Shown piece after piece: positions 45,590-54,708 of a DNA stretch of 64,000 nucleotides. The notes below the pieces were generated by a model that saw only the letters and a list, made by a program, of their open reading frames with translations, was not told where the DNA came from and made no database searches. Numbering within the stretch: the first letter of the stretch is position 1; each line of letters begins with the position of its first letter. The position numbers and the translations under genes are program-made. Location: NCBI RefSeq assembly GCF_003337275.1, contig NZ_QPJQ01000022.1, positions 1 through 64,000 of the forward strand, written 5' to 3'. Source of the DNA: Marinomonas foliarum. Lineage in GTDB: Bacteria > Pseudomonadota > Gammaproteobacteria > Pseudomonadales > Marinomonadaceae.

Positions 45590-46879
45590 ATGAAGAAAAT
45601 CGTAGTTGTTGGTGGTGGCGCTGGTGGCTTGGAGTTAGTAACCAAGTTAGGGCATGCCTTTGGGAAAAAACGTCAAGCTGATGTTGTGCTCATTGACCGA
45701 AGCCAGACGCATATTTGGAAGCCTCTTTTGCATGAAGTTGCGACAGGATCATTAGATATAAATAGCGATGGTTTAAATTATCGAGCGCACGCGGCCAAGC
45801 ATCACTACCAGTTTCAGTTAGGTACCTTGATGGGAGTCGACCCTGAAGCTAGAACGCTAAGATTGGATTCTTTGTCTGATGACATGGGGCATGTTGTCCT
45901 ACCAGAACGTACCATCTCTTATGACGTTCTGATTATGGCTGTGGGCAGTGTCAGTAATGATTTTGGCACGCCAGGGGTTTCTGATCATTGCTACTTCCTC
46001 GACTCTCACAAACAAGCTGAACGTTTCCAGCAAGCCTTATTGAATCAATTCTTGCGTGTTCATCAAGAAGGCTCAGACGCTAAACTCAAACTCGCCATTG
46101 TTGGTGGTGGGGCAACAGGTGTTGAATTATCTGCGGAGTTGTTTCATGTCGCGGATATGCTAAAAGCGTATGGTATGCCTGAAATGTCTGGTAAACGGGT
46201 TCAAGTGCAATTAATTGAAGCTGGGCAACGAATTCTTCCAGCTCTGCCTGATCGCATTGCGTCATTAGCAACTAAAGAGCTGGTTCGTCTTGGCGTTACG
46301 GTTAGTCAAAACACTCGAGTAGTGCGTGCTTATGACGGTGGGTTTCAAACCGCCGATGAAGGAAGTATTGAAGCTGATCTAATGATATGGGCTGCAGGTG
46401 TTAAGGCGCCAGATTTTGTAGCCGATATAGAAGGTTTTGAGACGACACGTAACAACCAAATATTGGTTAAAGGGACATTGCAAACAACAAACTTTGACAA
46501 CATTTATGTGATTGGAGATTGCTGCGCCTGCAAGCAGCCCGATGGGTCTTTTGTGCCGCCTAGAGCGCAGTCGGCTCACCAAATGGCAGCGTTGGTTTTT
46601 AATAATATTAAGGCATCTTTTTTGAGTGAACCATTAAAAGAATATACTTATAAGGACTATGGGTCTTTGGTGAACTTGAGTAGTTACAGTACTGTGGGAA
46701 GTCTTATGGGGAATTTAATGGGCGGCTCAATGTTTATTGAAGGTCGCCTTGCTCGTTTCGTTTATGTTTCTTTATACAGACTTCACCTGATCGCAATACA
46801 TGGCTGGATTAAAGCAACAGTCATTATGGCTGCACAAAAAATAGGTAAAGTCGTTAAGCCTAAGCTGAAACTACACTAA
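45590..46879 (+). CDS. ndh: NADH dehydrogenase II (type II NADH:quinone oxidoreductase)
   Basis: Single-subunit, non-proton-pumping oxidation of NADH with quinone reduction at the inner membrane. 429 residues: FAD-binding VVVGGGAGGLELV, second dinucleotide fold AIVGGGATGVELSAE for NADH (about 168-182), and VIGDCCACKQPDG for FAD. The C-terminal segment (RFVYVSLYRLHLIAIHGW) is the amphipathic membrane anchor. Monocistronic with a strong terminator. Confidence 0.93.
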   Translation: MKKIVVVGGGAGGLELVTKLGHAFGKKRQADVVLIDRSQTHIWKPLLHEVATGSLDINSDGLNYRAHAAKHHYQFQLGTLMGVDPEARTLRLDSLSDDMGHVVLPERTISYDVLIMAVGSVSNDFGTPGVSDHCYFLDSHKQAERFQQALLNQFLRVHQEGSDAKLKLAIVGGGATGVELSAELFHVADMLKAYGMPEMSGKRVQVQLIEAGQRILPALPDRIASLATKELVRLGVTVSQNTRVVRAYDGGFQTADEGSIEADLMIWAAGVKAPDFVADIEGFETTRNNQILVKGTLQTTNFDNIYVIGDCCACKQPDGSFVPPRAQSAHQMAALVFNNIKASFLSEPLKEYTYKDYGSLVNLSSYSTVGSLMGNLMGGSMFIEGRLARFVYVSLYRLHLIAIHGWIKATVIMAAQKIGKVVKPKLKLH

Positions 46880-46901
46880 TATATTTAACAATTTTTCCGT
46901 T

Positions 46902-46938
46902 AAAAAAACCGAGCCTTTTTTGAGCTCGGTTTTTTTTT
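46902..46938 (+). terminator. terminator after ndh
   Basis: AAAAAAACCGAGC, loop, GCTCGGTTTTTTTTT. Confidence 0.92.
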
Positions 46939-46971
46939 GCTCAACATTTTCGCACGCAAATTATTATAAAG

Positions 46972-47003
46972 TTGACCTATGTGCTACCCATAGGTTTTAC
47001 ACT
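46972..47003 (+). promoter_or_regulatory. MerR-type promoter and operator of the merR-copA operon
   Basis: TTGACC and TACACT hexamers are separated by 20 bases instead of 17, and a dyad ACCTATG-7-CATAGGT (46975-46995) fills the spacer. This overlong spacer with an internal dyad is the hallmark of promoters activated by MerR-family metal sensors through DNA untwisting. Confidence 0.85.
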
Positions 47004-47042
47004 GGGGTTATTGTTTCAAAAAATAAAGGCTAAGGAGTCCCT

Positions 47043-47453
47043 ATGCGAGTGAGTGAACTGGCTAAAAAAAGCAAGGTAACGGCTGAGACTGTGCGTCACT
47101 ACACTAGGCTTGGACTGATTAGTGCAGATCGTGATCCAAATAATGGTTATCAAATATTCGATAAAGTGGCTTTGCAGCGATTGAACTTTATTCGCCAAGC
47201 CAGTGAATTGGGTTTTAGCTTGAAGCAGATCGAAGAGATTTTTCAGCATTCCGATAGTGGGGACTCTCCTTGCCCAATGGTTCGAGATTTGTTGGAAAAG
47301 AAAGTTCCAGAAACCAAATCAAAAATAGCCCAGCTGCAGGCTCATTTAATCAAGATGGAGGACGCTCTAGCTGCGTGGGAGAACATGCCAAATGGTGCGC
47401 CTGATGGTCATTCCATCTGCTGTTTGATTGAAGATTGGGAAGATGTCAAGTAA
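47043..47453 (+). CDS. MerR-family metal-responsive regulator
   Basis: 136 residues: winged HTH (MRVSELAKKSKVTAETVRHYTRLGLI), long dimerisation helix, and a C-terminal metal loop with GHSICCLIEDW (C126, C127). C77, in DSPCPMV, falls where zinc, cadmium, lead and mercury sensors carry Cys and where copper sensors (CueR) carry Ser. Yet the next gene is a Cu(I)-type ATPase. AAGGAG precedes the ATG. Probably activates its own operon from the promoter at 46972-47003. Metal specificity uncertain. Confidence 0.88.
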   Translation: MRVSELAKKSKVTAETVRHYTRLGLISADRDPNNGYQIFDKVALQRLNFIRQASELGFSLKQIEEIFQHSDSGDSPCPMVRDLLEKKVPETKSKIAQLQAHLIKMEDALAAWENMPNGAPDGHSICCLIEDWEDVK

Positions 47454-47487
47454 GACGATTAAGCGCGCTACTAAGAGGAAGGTTGAA

Positions 47488-50091
47488 ATGACACAAACAG
47501 ATTCAAAAATAGCTGATCAAAATGCAGTGCTTACATTGAAGGTTACTGGAATGTCTTGCCAAGGCTGCGTATCGAAAGTGCGCAAGCTTATCCAAGAGAA
47601 AAGCCCAGAAGCAATCATCGAAGGTATGCCGAAAGAGCATAAACTAGCTGTTACGTCGGATTTAGATTTGGCAACTATTGAAGCCATCGTTCAGGAGGCT
47701 GGTTATCATTCCGTGGGGTTGTTTAGTTTTGATGAGCTAGCTCATTCAAATAGCAGGAAAGGAGTCGACACAGACAAAGAGCTTATAGGTAAACAGCAGG
47801 GCAGCTCCGATAAAGTAGACGACTCTGTTAACTATCAATTTTCTATTGGTGGGATGACCTGTGCCGGTTGTGTTAATACAGTACAAAAGGCGTTGTTGAA
47901 TTCTGAGGGCGTTATTTCCGCAGACGTTAATTTCGCAAGCCATACAGCACAAGTCGTCACTAAAGGTTCTTCGGATGCATTAATCAAAGCAGTGGAGAAT
48001 TCAGGCTATCACGCAAACCTTATCCTTGATGCTGAAAAAAATGAAGAAGAGCGAGGCGAAAGGGAGCTTGCTGAGTATCGCTATAAACGTAGATCATCGG
48101 CGCTGGGTTTAGGTCTAGGGGTCCCCTTGATGCTATATGGTTTGTTGGGCGGAAGTATGATGGTGAGCTCGCTCACTGATAGGGTTGTTTGGTTTGTTGT
48201 TGGTGTTGCGTCACTGTTGATTATGGTAAGTGCCGGTAAGCATTATTTTCGTGGCGCCTGGAAAGCCTTTATTAGCCATCAGGCTAATATGGATTTATTA
48301 ATCGCGTTAGGCACTGGTAGTGCTTGGTTATACTCAATGTTAGTTGTGCTTGCGCCTATGACTTGGTTGCCTGATAACACTCGTCACTTATATTTTGAAG
48401 CTGCAGTTATGATCATTGGTTTAATCAATCTTGGTCAAGCATTAGAGTTGAGAGCGCGTCGTAAAACGAGCCAAGCCTTGCATCGGCTTTTAGACTTACG
48501 TCCTAAAATGGCCACTCTGGTAGATGGTGATACCGAATCTCTTATAAATGTGTCAGATATCAAAGTAAATGACATTTTGCGGGTTCGCTCTGGTGACAAA
48601 ATTCCTGTTGATGGCGAAGTCATAGAGGGTCTTTCGACAGTAAATGAATCCATGCTGACAGGTGAAGCAGCGCCAATAGAAAAGAGTTCTGGGAGCTTGT
48701 TATCCGCTGGTACCGTAAACGGACAAGGCAGCTTACTATTTAAAGCAACCCGAGTTGGATCTGAGACCTTACTGGCTCAGATTATAACCATGGTGGGAAA
48801 GGCGCAAAACTCAAAACCACCGATTAGTGTGTTAGCCGACAAAGTGTCATCTATTTTTGTGCCAAGCGTGGTCATTATCGCTATTATGACAGCACTTGCT
48901 TGGTTTAACCTTTCTATATTTGATGTGGGCAATGACTCTGTCTTTTCCTACATGTTGGTAACAACCATTTCAGTACTGATAATTGCTTGCCCATGTGCTT
49001 TGGGGTTAGCAACACCTATTTCTACAATGATAGGGATAGGTAAAGCTGCAGAATATGGTGGCCTTATTCGTAACGGTGAAGCCTTACAAAGAGCAAGTGA
49101 ATTGACTGTTGTGGTGCTGGATAAGACGGGCACTATTACAGAAGGCAAACCAAAAGTCGTAAATGAAACATTAAGTGAGCAAGCTCATAAAGGTTTTGTG
49201 GCTCAGGTAGTTTCATCTTTAGAGGCGCGAGCCAACCATCCTTTGGCGGATGCTTTATCGGAGTATTGTCAGGCGGATGCTGCAGAAAAAGAAAGCGTTG
49301 CCCTGGATGAGTTTGAATCATTGGTTGGCTTAGGTGTGAAAGGGCGTATTGAAGGAAAGACTTATTATCTTGGTAATGAGCGTCTGATGAAAGAAAAGGG
49401 GGTTTCTCTAGATTTAAATACTCCTGATCGGCAATACAATACGGCAACCCGTGTCTATCTTTCTGATGATACTGCGTTATTGGCTGTTTTCTATGTTGAA
49501 GACTCCATTAAACAAGGCGTTAAAACAGCTATTTCGAACTTCAAAGAACAGGGTTTAAAAGTCGTTATGTTGACTGGGGATAACCCAGAAACAGCCGCTT
49601 CAGTAGCCAATACAGTTGGTATTGAAGATTATCATGCGCAACTGATGCCAGACGATAAGTTGAACTGGGTTAAGAAGCTTCAAGCCCAAGGCGAAGTGGT
49701 TGGAATGATTGGTGATGGCATCAACGATGCTCCTGCTTTAGCTCAGGCCGATGTGGGCTTTGCGATGGGGGCAGGAACCGATGTTGCTATGGAAAGCGCT
49801 GATATCACTTTGATACATAATGACTTAAATGGTGTCGCTGATGTTATTCAAATAAGTTCAGCTACATTAAGGAATATTAAGCAGAACTTATGGGGGGCAT
49901 TTACCTATAACAGTTTAGGTATTCCTATTGCTGCGGGGATTTTATTTCCGTTTACTGGATGGTTATTAAGTCCTGTTATTGCTGGCGCCGCAATGGCTTT
50001 ATCATCAGTCACTGTCGTCACCAATGCTAATAGACTTAGATTGTTCCGTATTTCTCGTTCAAATCAAAACAGTGCTGAGGAGGACAAATGA
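47488..50091 (+). CDS. copA: copper-exporting P1B-type ATPase
   Basis: Exports Cu(I) across the inner membrane. Start at 47488 (MTQTDSKIADQ) chosen for AGAGGAAGG just upstream. 867 residues: two heavy-metal-binding domains with GMSCQGC (about 21-27) and GMTCAGC (about 121-127); eight membrane helices; TGEAAP; CPC (about 500-502); phosphorylated Asp in DKTGT (about 545); GDGINDAPAL (about 741). The last helices carry YNSLGIPIAAG and MALSSVTVVTNA, the P1B-1 copper signature, not the zinc type. Downstream of merR and overlapping a 27-codon ORF. Confidence 0.95.
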   Translation: MTQTDSKIADQNAVLTLKVTGMSCQGCVSKVRKLIQEKSPEAIIEGMPKEHKLAVTSDLDLATIEAIVQEAGYHSVGLFSFDELAHSNSRKGVDTDKELIGKQQGSSDKVDDSVNYQFSIGGMTCAGCVNTVQKALLNSEGVISADVNFASHTAQVVTKGSSDALIKAVENSGYHANLILDAEKNEEERGERELAEYRYKRRSSALGLGLGVPLMLYGLLGGSMMVSSLTDRVVWFVVGVASLLIMVSAGKHYFRGAWKAFISHQANMDLLIALGTGSAWLYSMLVVLAPMTWLPDNTRHLYFEAAVMIIGLINLGQALELRARRKTSQALHRLLDLRPKMATLVDGDTESLINVSDIKVNDILRVRSGDKIPVDGEVIEGLSTVNESMLTGEAAPIEKSSGSLLSAGTVNGQGSLLFKATRVGSETLLAQIITMVGKAQNSKPPISVLADKVSSIFVPSVVIIAIMTALAWFNLSIFDVGNDSVFSYMLVTTISVLIIACPCALGLATPISTMIGIGKAAEYGGLIRNGEALQRASELTVVVLDKTGTITEGKPKVVNETLSEQAHKGFVAQVVSSLEARANHPLADALSEYCQADAAEKESVALDEFESLVGLGVKGRIEGKTYYLGNERLMKEKGVSLDLNTPDRQYNTATRVYLSDDTALLAVFYVEDSIKQGVKTAISNFKEQGLKVVMLTGDNPETAASVANTVGIEDYHAQLMPDDKLNWVKKLQAQGEVVGMIGDGINDAPALAQADVGFAMGAGTDVAMESADITLIHNDLNGVADVIQISSATLRNIKQNLWGAFTYNSLGIPIAAGILFPFTGWLLSPVIAGAAMALSSVTVVTNANRLRLFRISRSNQNSAEEDK

Positions 50092-50171
50092 GCATGATCA
50101 TTAATATGATAGGTTTTTTGCTAATTATGTTTGTTGTTTACTGGTTTTGGTGGCCACGCCATCATAAATAA
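50088..50171 (+). CDS. 27-residue membrane microprotein coupled to copA
   Basis: ATGA overlap with the copA stop and GAGGAGG five bases upstream indicate translational coupling. The product is MSMIINMIGF, a hydrophobic run, then VVYWFWWPRHHK: one transmembrane helix with aromatic end and a basic, His-containing tail. No known family comes to mind. The strong ribosome site, overlap and following terminator make translation likely. It could be a CopA partner or stabiliser, by analogy with other transporter microproteins. Confidence 0.7.
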   Translation: MSMIINMIGFLLIMFVVYWFWWPRHHK

Positions 50172-50246
50172 GCCCAGTAACTATCATTAAGGAAACTTTT
50201 CAATAAGCAATCATGCTGCAAGTGTTGTAAAATATTTACGTGGATT

Positions 50247-50285
50247 AATAAGCTAAGAGTGCAAGCTCTTGGCTTATTTTGTTTT
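50247..50285 (+). terminator. terminator of the merR-copA operon
   Basis: AATAAGCTAAGAG, loop TGCAAG, CTCTTGGCTTATT, then TTGTTTTT; one G-U pair. Confidence 0.8.
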
Positions 50286-50340
50286 TAACTCTACGCCATT
50301 ATTTCTACTAACAAATCTTGAATTAAACTTGGGAGCTTTT

Positions 50341-51525
50341 ATGCTTGCTTATCAGTGGGGCATTTTCGCCATTGCATTAGGGACTTTTGGAATAGGGACA
50401 ACCGAGTTCATGCCTATGGGCTTGTTACCGGTTATAGCGGATGGTGTGAATGCCTCCATTCCGGCAGCTGGTTTGTTAATTAGTGCTTATGCTGTTGGTG
50501 TAATGATAGGTGCTCCTTTAATTACTTTGTATTTGACGCGATACAGTCACAAAACGTCTTTGATTGCGTTGATGGTAGTTTTCGTTATCGGTAATGTGCT
50601 ATCAGCTATTTCTATTAACTATGAGACATTCTTAGTGTCTCGTGTGATCACTAGCCTTTCTCACGGTGCCTTTTTTGGTATCGGTGCCGTTGTGGCAATG
50701 AATCTTGCACCTATTAACAAAAAAGGCTCTGCAGTAGCGTCCATATTTTTGGGCTTAACCATTGCAAATATAGTTGGTGTTCCGATTACTACCTGGCTGG
50801 GCCAGACTTTCGATTGGCGAATTTCTTTTGCAGTAACCGCTGTATTAGGTATTGTGGCGATTGTTGGTATTACTCGCAGTTTACCTGCTATGGCTAAAGC
50901 GGTTCGACCCGATGTAAAAAATGAACTTAAAGCGATCATGCAGCCTGCTGCATTGCGAGCATTCTCGACTACAGTTTTATGTGCGGGTTCCATGTTTACG
51001 CTTTATACCTATATCGCTCCTATTATGCAGACTTTGGCGCAAGCATCTGATAACGCCATCGCCACTATGCTGATGCTTGTTGGTATAGGCTTTACCTTAG
51101 GAAATTACATTAGCGGAAAAGTAACCGATAAATCTCCAGATTTTGCGTTGTTTACTTTTCTGTCTTTACAGATATTAGTGCTATTGATGTTTCGCTTTAC
51201 CTCAACAACGGTCGTTGGTGCTGGATTGACAACTTTATTATGGGGCGTGGTCATTTTTGGTAGTGGGCCTCCTTTGCAAATGCAGGTTATGAGAATTGCA
51301 GACAAAGCACCAGGCTTAGCATCTTCTATTAATATTGGTGCATTTAATTTAGGTAATGCATTAGGCGCTGCTTTAGGCGGATTAGTGATAAGTATTGGCT
51401 TTAGTTTTGACTGGGTTCCAAGTGCTGCTGCTGTTTTGTCTTTCCTCGCACTAATTATGGTTTGGCTAAATCGTCGTATAAAAGCGACCGCACCTGCAGA
51501 CTTAAGCCATGAAAAAGCGGCTTAA
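50341..51525 (+). CDS. MFS transporter, AraJ/sugar-efflux-like
   Basis: Twelve-helix major facilitator of 394 residues. The ATG at 50341 follows GGGAG and begins at the first membrane helix; an upstream in-frame start would add 24 residues from the copA terminator region. GTFGIGTTEFMPMGLLPVIA in helix 1 and SAYAVGVMIGAPL in helix 2 are typical of the AraJ / DHA1 group. R.LTRYSHKTSL is the loop 2-3 motif. Substrate not predictable; drug or sugar efflux. Own terminator. Confidence 0.87.
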   Translation: MLAYQWGIFAIALGTFGIGTTEFMPMGLLPVIADGVNASIPAAGLLISAYAVGVMIGAPLITLYLTRYSHKTSLIALMVVFVIGNVLSAISINYETFLVSRVITSLSHGAFFGIGAVVAMNLAPINKKGSAVASIFLGLTIANIVGVPITTWLGQTFDWRISFAVTAVLGIVAIVGITRSLPAMAKAVRPDVKNELKAIMQPAALRAFSTTVLCAGSMFTLYTYIAPIMQTLAQASDNAIATMLMLVGIGFTLGNYISGKVTDKSPDFALFTFLSLQILVLLMFRFTSTTVVGAGLTTLLWGVVIFGSGPPLQMQVMRIADKAPGLASSINIGAFNLGNALGAALGGLVISIGFSFDWVPSAAAVLSFLALIMVWLNRRIKATAPADLSHEKAA

Positions 51526-51548
51526 GGTTACTGAACTTTTTGCTAAAT

Positions 51549-51577
51549 AGAAGGGCGCTTAATGCGCTCTTTTTTAT
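51549..51577 (+). terminator. terminator after the MFS gene
   Basis: AGAAGGGCGC, short loop TTAAT, GCGCTCTTTTTT. Confidence 0.8.
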
Positions 51578-51792
51578 GCTTCTTCAAGCTCGTTTCATAC
51601 TTTGCTGTTGAATTTTATAAGTTGAGACATGACGTACCGGTAATGCACATTGTTTAATCGTATGTATCATGATTGAATGATAAATATTTTTTAAATGATA
51701 ATGGTCTCGATCAATTGAAGCACAACAGCCTGTTGGCTTTTATGCCAATATCCAATAAATAATGCTTAAACCAATGCAACGGATGTACTGTT

Positions 51793-53370
51793 TTGACTAC
51801 GTTAAGAAGTAAGTTTTTCAAGCTAAATCGTCTCATTTTATTTTTGGCACTGACCGCGACAGTTTTAACCTTTGCGAATAGTTTTTATTCAAACTACGAA
51901 GTGCAGAAGGAGCAGCTAATTAAGCAGTCAATTGAGGTAAACAGAGCCTACGCCAGTAAGCTAGCTGATACTACAGAGGTGTTCATAGCGTCATCCAAAC
52001 AACAACTGGTTTATGCGGCTAGCTCTTTGTTCGACAAAATGGATGATGAAGAGTATTTACAAACAGAAGCCAATAGATTGAAATTTCAAACAGACAGCTT
52101 TAATTCTGTGGTTATAAGTGATGCAACAGGGTTAACGCAAGCGGCTTCACCAGAGACGCTAGATTTAGTTGGAAGGCAACTTAAATCCGCCGGTAGTTTA
52201 GAGGCTATAGAGGAAAAAAAACTACTTGTTAGCCACCCATACCTTTCTACTTTAAAGAACTTGATAGTATTTCTTTCAGCACCAGTCTTTGATTTCAGCG
52301 GCAACTATCTAGGCTTTCTTGGCGGTTCTATCTACCTAAAAAGTCCTAATATTTTGAGTGAAATATTGGGTGAGCATCATTATAAAAACGGCTCTTACAT
52401 CTACGTGATCGACCAAGATAAACAAATTCTATACCATCCAGAGAAAAATAGAATCGGCTCTTTCCTCGCCGAAAATGATGGTGTTGATGAGATTCTGAAA
52501 CAGAAAGAAGGAGGGATGTCACTGACAAATAGCAGAGGGGTTAAAATGCTTGCTGGTTATTCGACTATTCCTAGTACCGGCTGGGTCGTTGTCACGCAGA
52601 GCCCAATGGAATCCACGTTGACGCCTTTAATAGGCATTATGGAGAAGGTGATTTTACGTACTTTACCCATGGCTTTAGCTGTTTTCTTGTTTATTTGGTT
52701 ATTTGCACGAGCCATATCTCGTCCTCTTCAGGAGTTAGCTGAAAAAGCTGGGGCGCTTGATAGCCCTACAGTTAATGAAGAAATAGAAGGTATTGATTCG
52801 TGGTATGTAGAAAGCTTAGGACTTAAAAAGGCCATGCTAAGCGGGGTTAAGCTTGTTCAAAATCAAATTGGCGAACTAAAACGAGATGCAGAAACGGATC
52901 CATTAACTGGTGCGAATAACCGCCGAGCTTTTCAGCTTAAGCTCAAACAATTTACTTTGCTGGAAATGCCGTTTTCTGTTTTAGCATTAGACATTGATTA
53001 CTTTAAACGTATTAATGATAACTACGGTCATAGTGTTGGTGATGATGTTCTAAAGCAACAAACTAAAATATTAAACCGCTTTTGCCGTGATGGTGATATG
53101 GTGGCTCGAACAGGCGGTGAAGAATTTGTGTTGTTGTTAAAAGAAACGACTGCGGATGATGCATTTTTGATAGCTGAACGATTACGGATTGCCATTTCAG
53201 AGGAAGCCTTTGACGTTGTAGGAAATATTACTGTATCAATCGGTGTGGCTGCCTGGTTTGTAGAAAGTGGATTAACAGTAGCAGAAACTTTGTCACTTGC
53301 TGATCATGCATTGTATGAAGCTAAAGGACAGGGTCGTAACCGTAGCATTATTGCAGATAAAGATATTTGA
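51793..53370 (+). CDS. diguanylate cyclase with periplasmic dCache-type sensor
   Basis: Makes cyclic-di-GMP. 525 residues: first membrane helix (about 12-30), periplasmic Cache-like sensor (about 35-280), second helix (about 284-306), linker, then a GGDEF domain (about 365-520). The active site reads GGEEF (441-445), a functional variant; R432-D435 (RDGD) five residues before it is the RxxD product-inhibition site. The start is TTG at 51793 with a weak ribosome site, so the true start may differ. Ligand of the sensor unknown. Confidence 0.9.
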   Translation: MTTLRSKFFKLNRLILFLALTATVLTFANSFYSNYEVQKEQLIKQSIEVNRAYASKLADTTEVFIASSKQQLVYAASSLFDKMDDEEYLQTEANRLKFQTDSFNSVVISDATGLTQAASPETLDLVGRQLKSAGSLEAIEEKKLLVSHPYLSTLKNLIVFLSAPVFDFSGNYLGFLGGSIYLKSPNILSEILGEHHYKNGSYIYVIDQDKQILYHPEKNRIGSFLAENDGVDEILKQKEGGMSLTNSRGVKMLAGYSTIPSTGWVVVTQSPMESTLTPLIGIMEKVILRTLPMALAVFLFIWLFARAISRPLQELAEKAGALDSPTVNEEIEGIDSWYVESLGLKKAMLSGVKLVQNQIGELKRDAETDPLTGANNRRAFQLKLKQFTLLEMPFSVLALDIDYFKRINDNYGHSVGDDVLKQQTKILNRFCRDGDMVARTGGEEFVLLLKETTADDAFLIAERLRIAISEEAFDVVGNITVSIGVAAWFVESGLTVAETLSLADHALYEAKGQGRNRSIIADKDI

Positions 53371-53387
53371 ATAGATTTCAAAAGATT

Positions 53388-53453
53388 TAGCGGTTTAAGG
53401 CCGCTATTTCCAATTAAACACTATTTCCGATAATAACATTTATCGGAAATAGT
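53388..53453. terminator. two hairpins downstream of the cyclase gene
   Basis: AGCGG/CCGCT (53389-53405) followed by ACTATTTCCGATAA (53420-53433) and TTATCGGAAATAGT (53440-53453), a perfect 14-bp stem with loop TAACAT. Only a weak T-run (TTTGGTTG) follows, so termination is probable rather than certain. Confidence 0.5.
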
Positions 53454-53617
53454 TTGGTTGTATACGGCTCTATGTGAACCCCAAAAAGCCTTTTACTCTT
53501 GCGCCACAAAATCATGCATATGCAGCGTAAAAAATCATCTCTCGTCATTTTTCTGTAACGTAACTCTTTCATTATAGTTTTGTTAACTTTAAAAAATATA
53601 TTTATACAGGTGATCTT

Positions 53618-53917
53618 ATGAAGAAAAATAAACTGATTATTGCTGCGTTGCTTGCTGGTTCCCTTAGTGCTTGTTCTTCAATGTCTTCTGAAGATTCTAT
53701 GGCGTCCAAATACGACATCAATGGGTTTACAACAAAAGTTGAAGACGGTCGTCTTTGGGTCTTTGAAGAAGGTTCCAAAGAGTTAGAATTCTTTAAAGAA
53801 CATGGTGAGCCTGCAAAACAATTTACAAATATTGGTGCTGGACCAAACGGCATGACAGTTAAATCAGCAAGCCAAGAAACCTTAGATAAGTATCTGTCCG
53901 CTACAAAAAGTAAGTAA
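53618..53917 (+). CDS. small lipoprotein, 99 aa
   Basis: Signal peptide MKKNKLIIAALLAGSLSAC with lipobox LSAC at residues 16-19 and Ser at +2, so outer-membrane lipoprotein is likely. The mature 80 residues contain GRLWVFEEGSKELEFFKEHGEPAKQFTNIGAGPNGMTVKSAS, a pattern I associate with small conserved lipoproteins of marine gammaproteobacteria but cannot name. Own promoter region and terminator. Function unknown. Confidence 0.75.
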   Translation: MKKNKLIIAALLAGSLSACSSMSSEDSMASKYDINGFTTKVEDGRLWVFEEGSKELEFFKEHGEPAKQFTNIGAGPNGMTVKSASQETLDKYLSATKSK

Positions 53918-53936
53918 TAAAATATTCTTCCAATGT

Positions 53937-53977
53937 CCCCCATATAAATAATGTTCAGTTTGTATGGGGGATTTTTG
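53937..53977 (+). terminator. terminator after the lipoprotein gene
   Basis: CCCCCATA, loop, TATGGGGG, ATTTTTG. Confidence 0.75.
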
Positions 53978-54003
53978 TATTGGATTATATAGACCCTGAT
54001 GCC

Positions 54004-54684
54004 CTATTTTGATTTCAACCAAACCAGTAAATCTACCAAGGAATTAATCTGGAGAGTTGGAGTTATCTCCATTGGATGCTCTTTGTTGTGATGGTTTAGC
54101 CAGCACGTATCAATTCCAAAGTTGTTTCCGCCTAGAATATCCGACTCCAAGGTATCACCAACCATAAGTATGTGCTCTTTGAATGGTGAGCCCATTTGTT
54201 CTAAAGCGTATTCAAAGATCTTCGCGTGTGGTTTCGCAACGCCAACGAGCTCAGAAATAACCACTGGTGAGAAATATGGCAAAAAGCCAGTTCGTTCTAA
54301 TCGGATCTGTTGTAGCTGGACAAAACCATTGGTAATGATGCCCATTTTTACGTTATTTTCATGTAAATGCGTTACGAGTTCTACAGCACCTGGTAACGTT
54401 TTACAGATATCCGCCATAGAGTCTAAAAACTGCTTATTAAGCTCTTTAGTGCTTATAGCCAGTCTATCGCTCCATAGCTTGAAGCGCCTAGTTTGTAATT
54501 GCTCTGCATTAATCTGATTGTTTTGATATTCCACCCAGAGCTGCTTATTTACAACTTGGTATTCATCGTATTCTGCTTTTTCAAAAGTAACGCCATGTTG
54601 CGCAAACATGTGTTTTAGGCCGGCGAAATTATCGAAATGAAATAGCGTTTCGTCAGCATCGAATAAGATCCATTTATATTTCAT
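54004..54684 (-). CDS. yjjG: pyrimidine 5'-nucleotidase YjjG
   Basis: HAD-superfamily phosphatase acting on pyrimidine (and non-canonical) nucleoside monophosphates. 226 residues. Motif I FDADETLFHFD with both catalytic Asp, motif II IITNGF, motif III Lys in GVAKPHAKIF, motif IV GDTLESDILGG. It lies 24 bases downstream of yjjX on the same strand; both clean nucleotide pools, a sensible pair. Confidence 0.92.
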   Translation of the reverse strand: MKYKWILFDADETLFHFDNFAGLKHMFAQHGVTFEKAEYDEYQVVNKQLWVEYQNNQINAEQLQTRRFKLWSDRLAISTKELNKQFLDSMADICKTLPGAVELVTHLHENNVKMGIITNGFVQLQQIRLERTGFLPYFSPVVISELVGVAKPHAKIFEYALEQMGSPFKEHILMVGDTLESDILGGNNFGIDTCWLNHHNKEHPMEITPTLQINSLVDLLVWLKSK

Positions 54685-54708
54685 CGTATCTACTACTTAT
54701 ATAGGTGT

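Noticed and set aside
51660-51715. Fur-box-like AATGATAA repeats before the cyclase gene
   Set aside because: Two partial matches with the wrong spacing in an AT-rich stretch.
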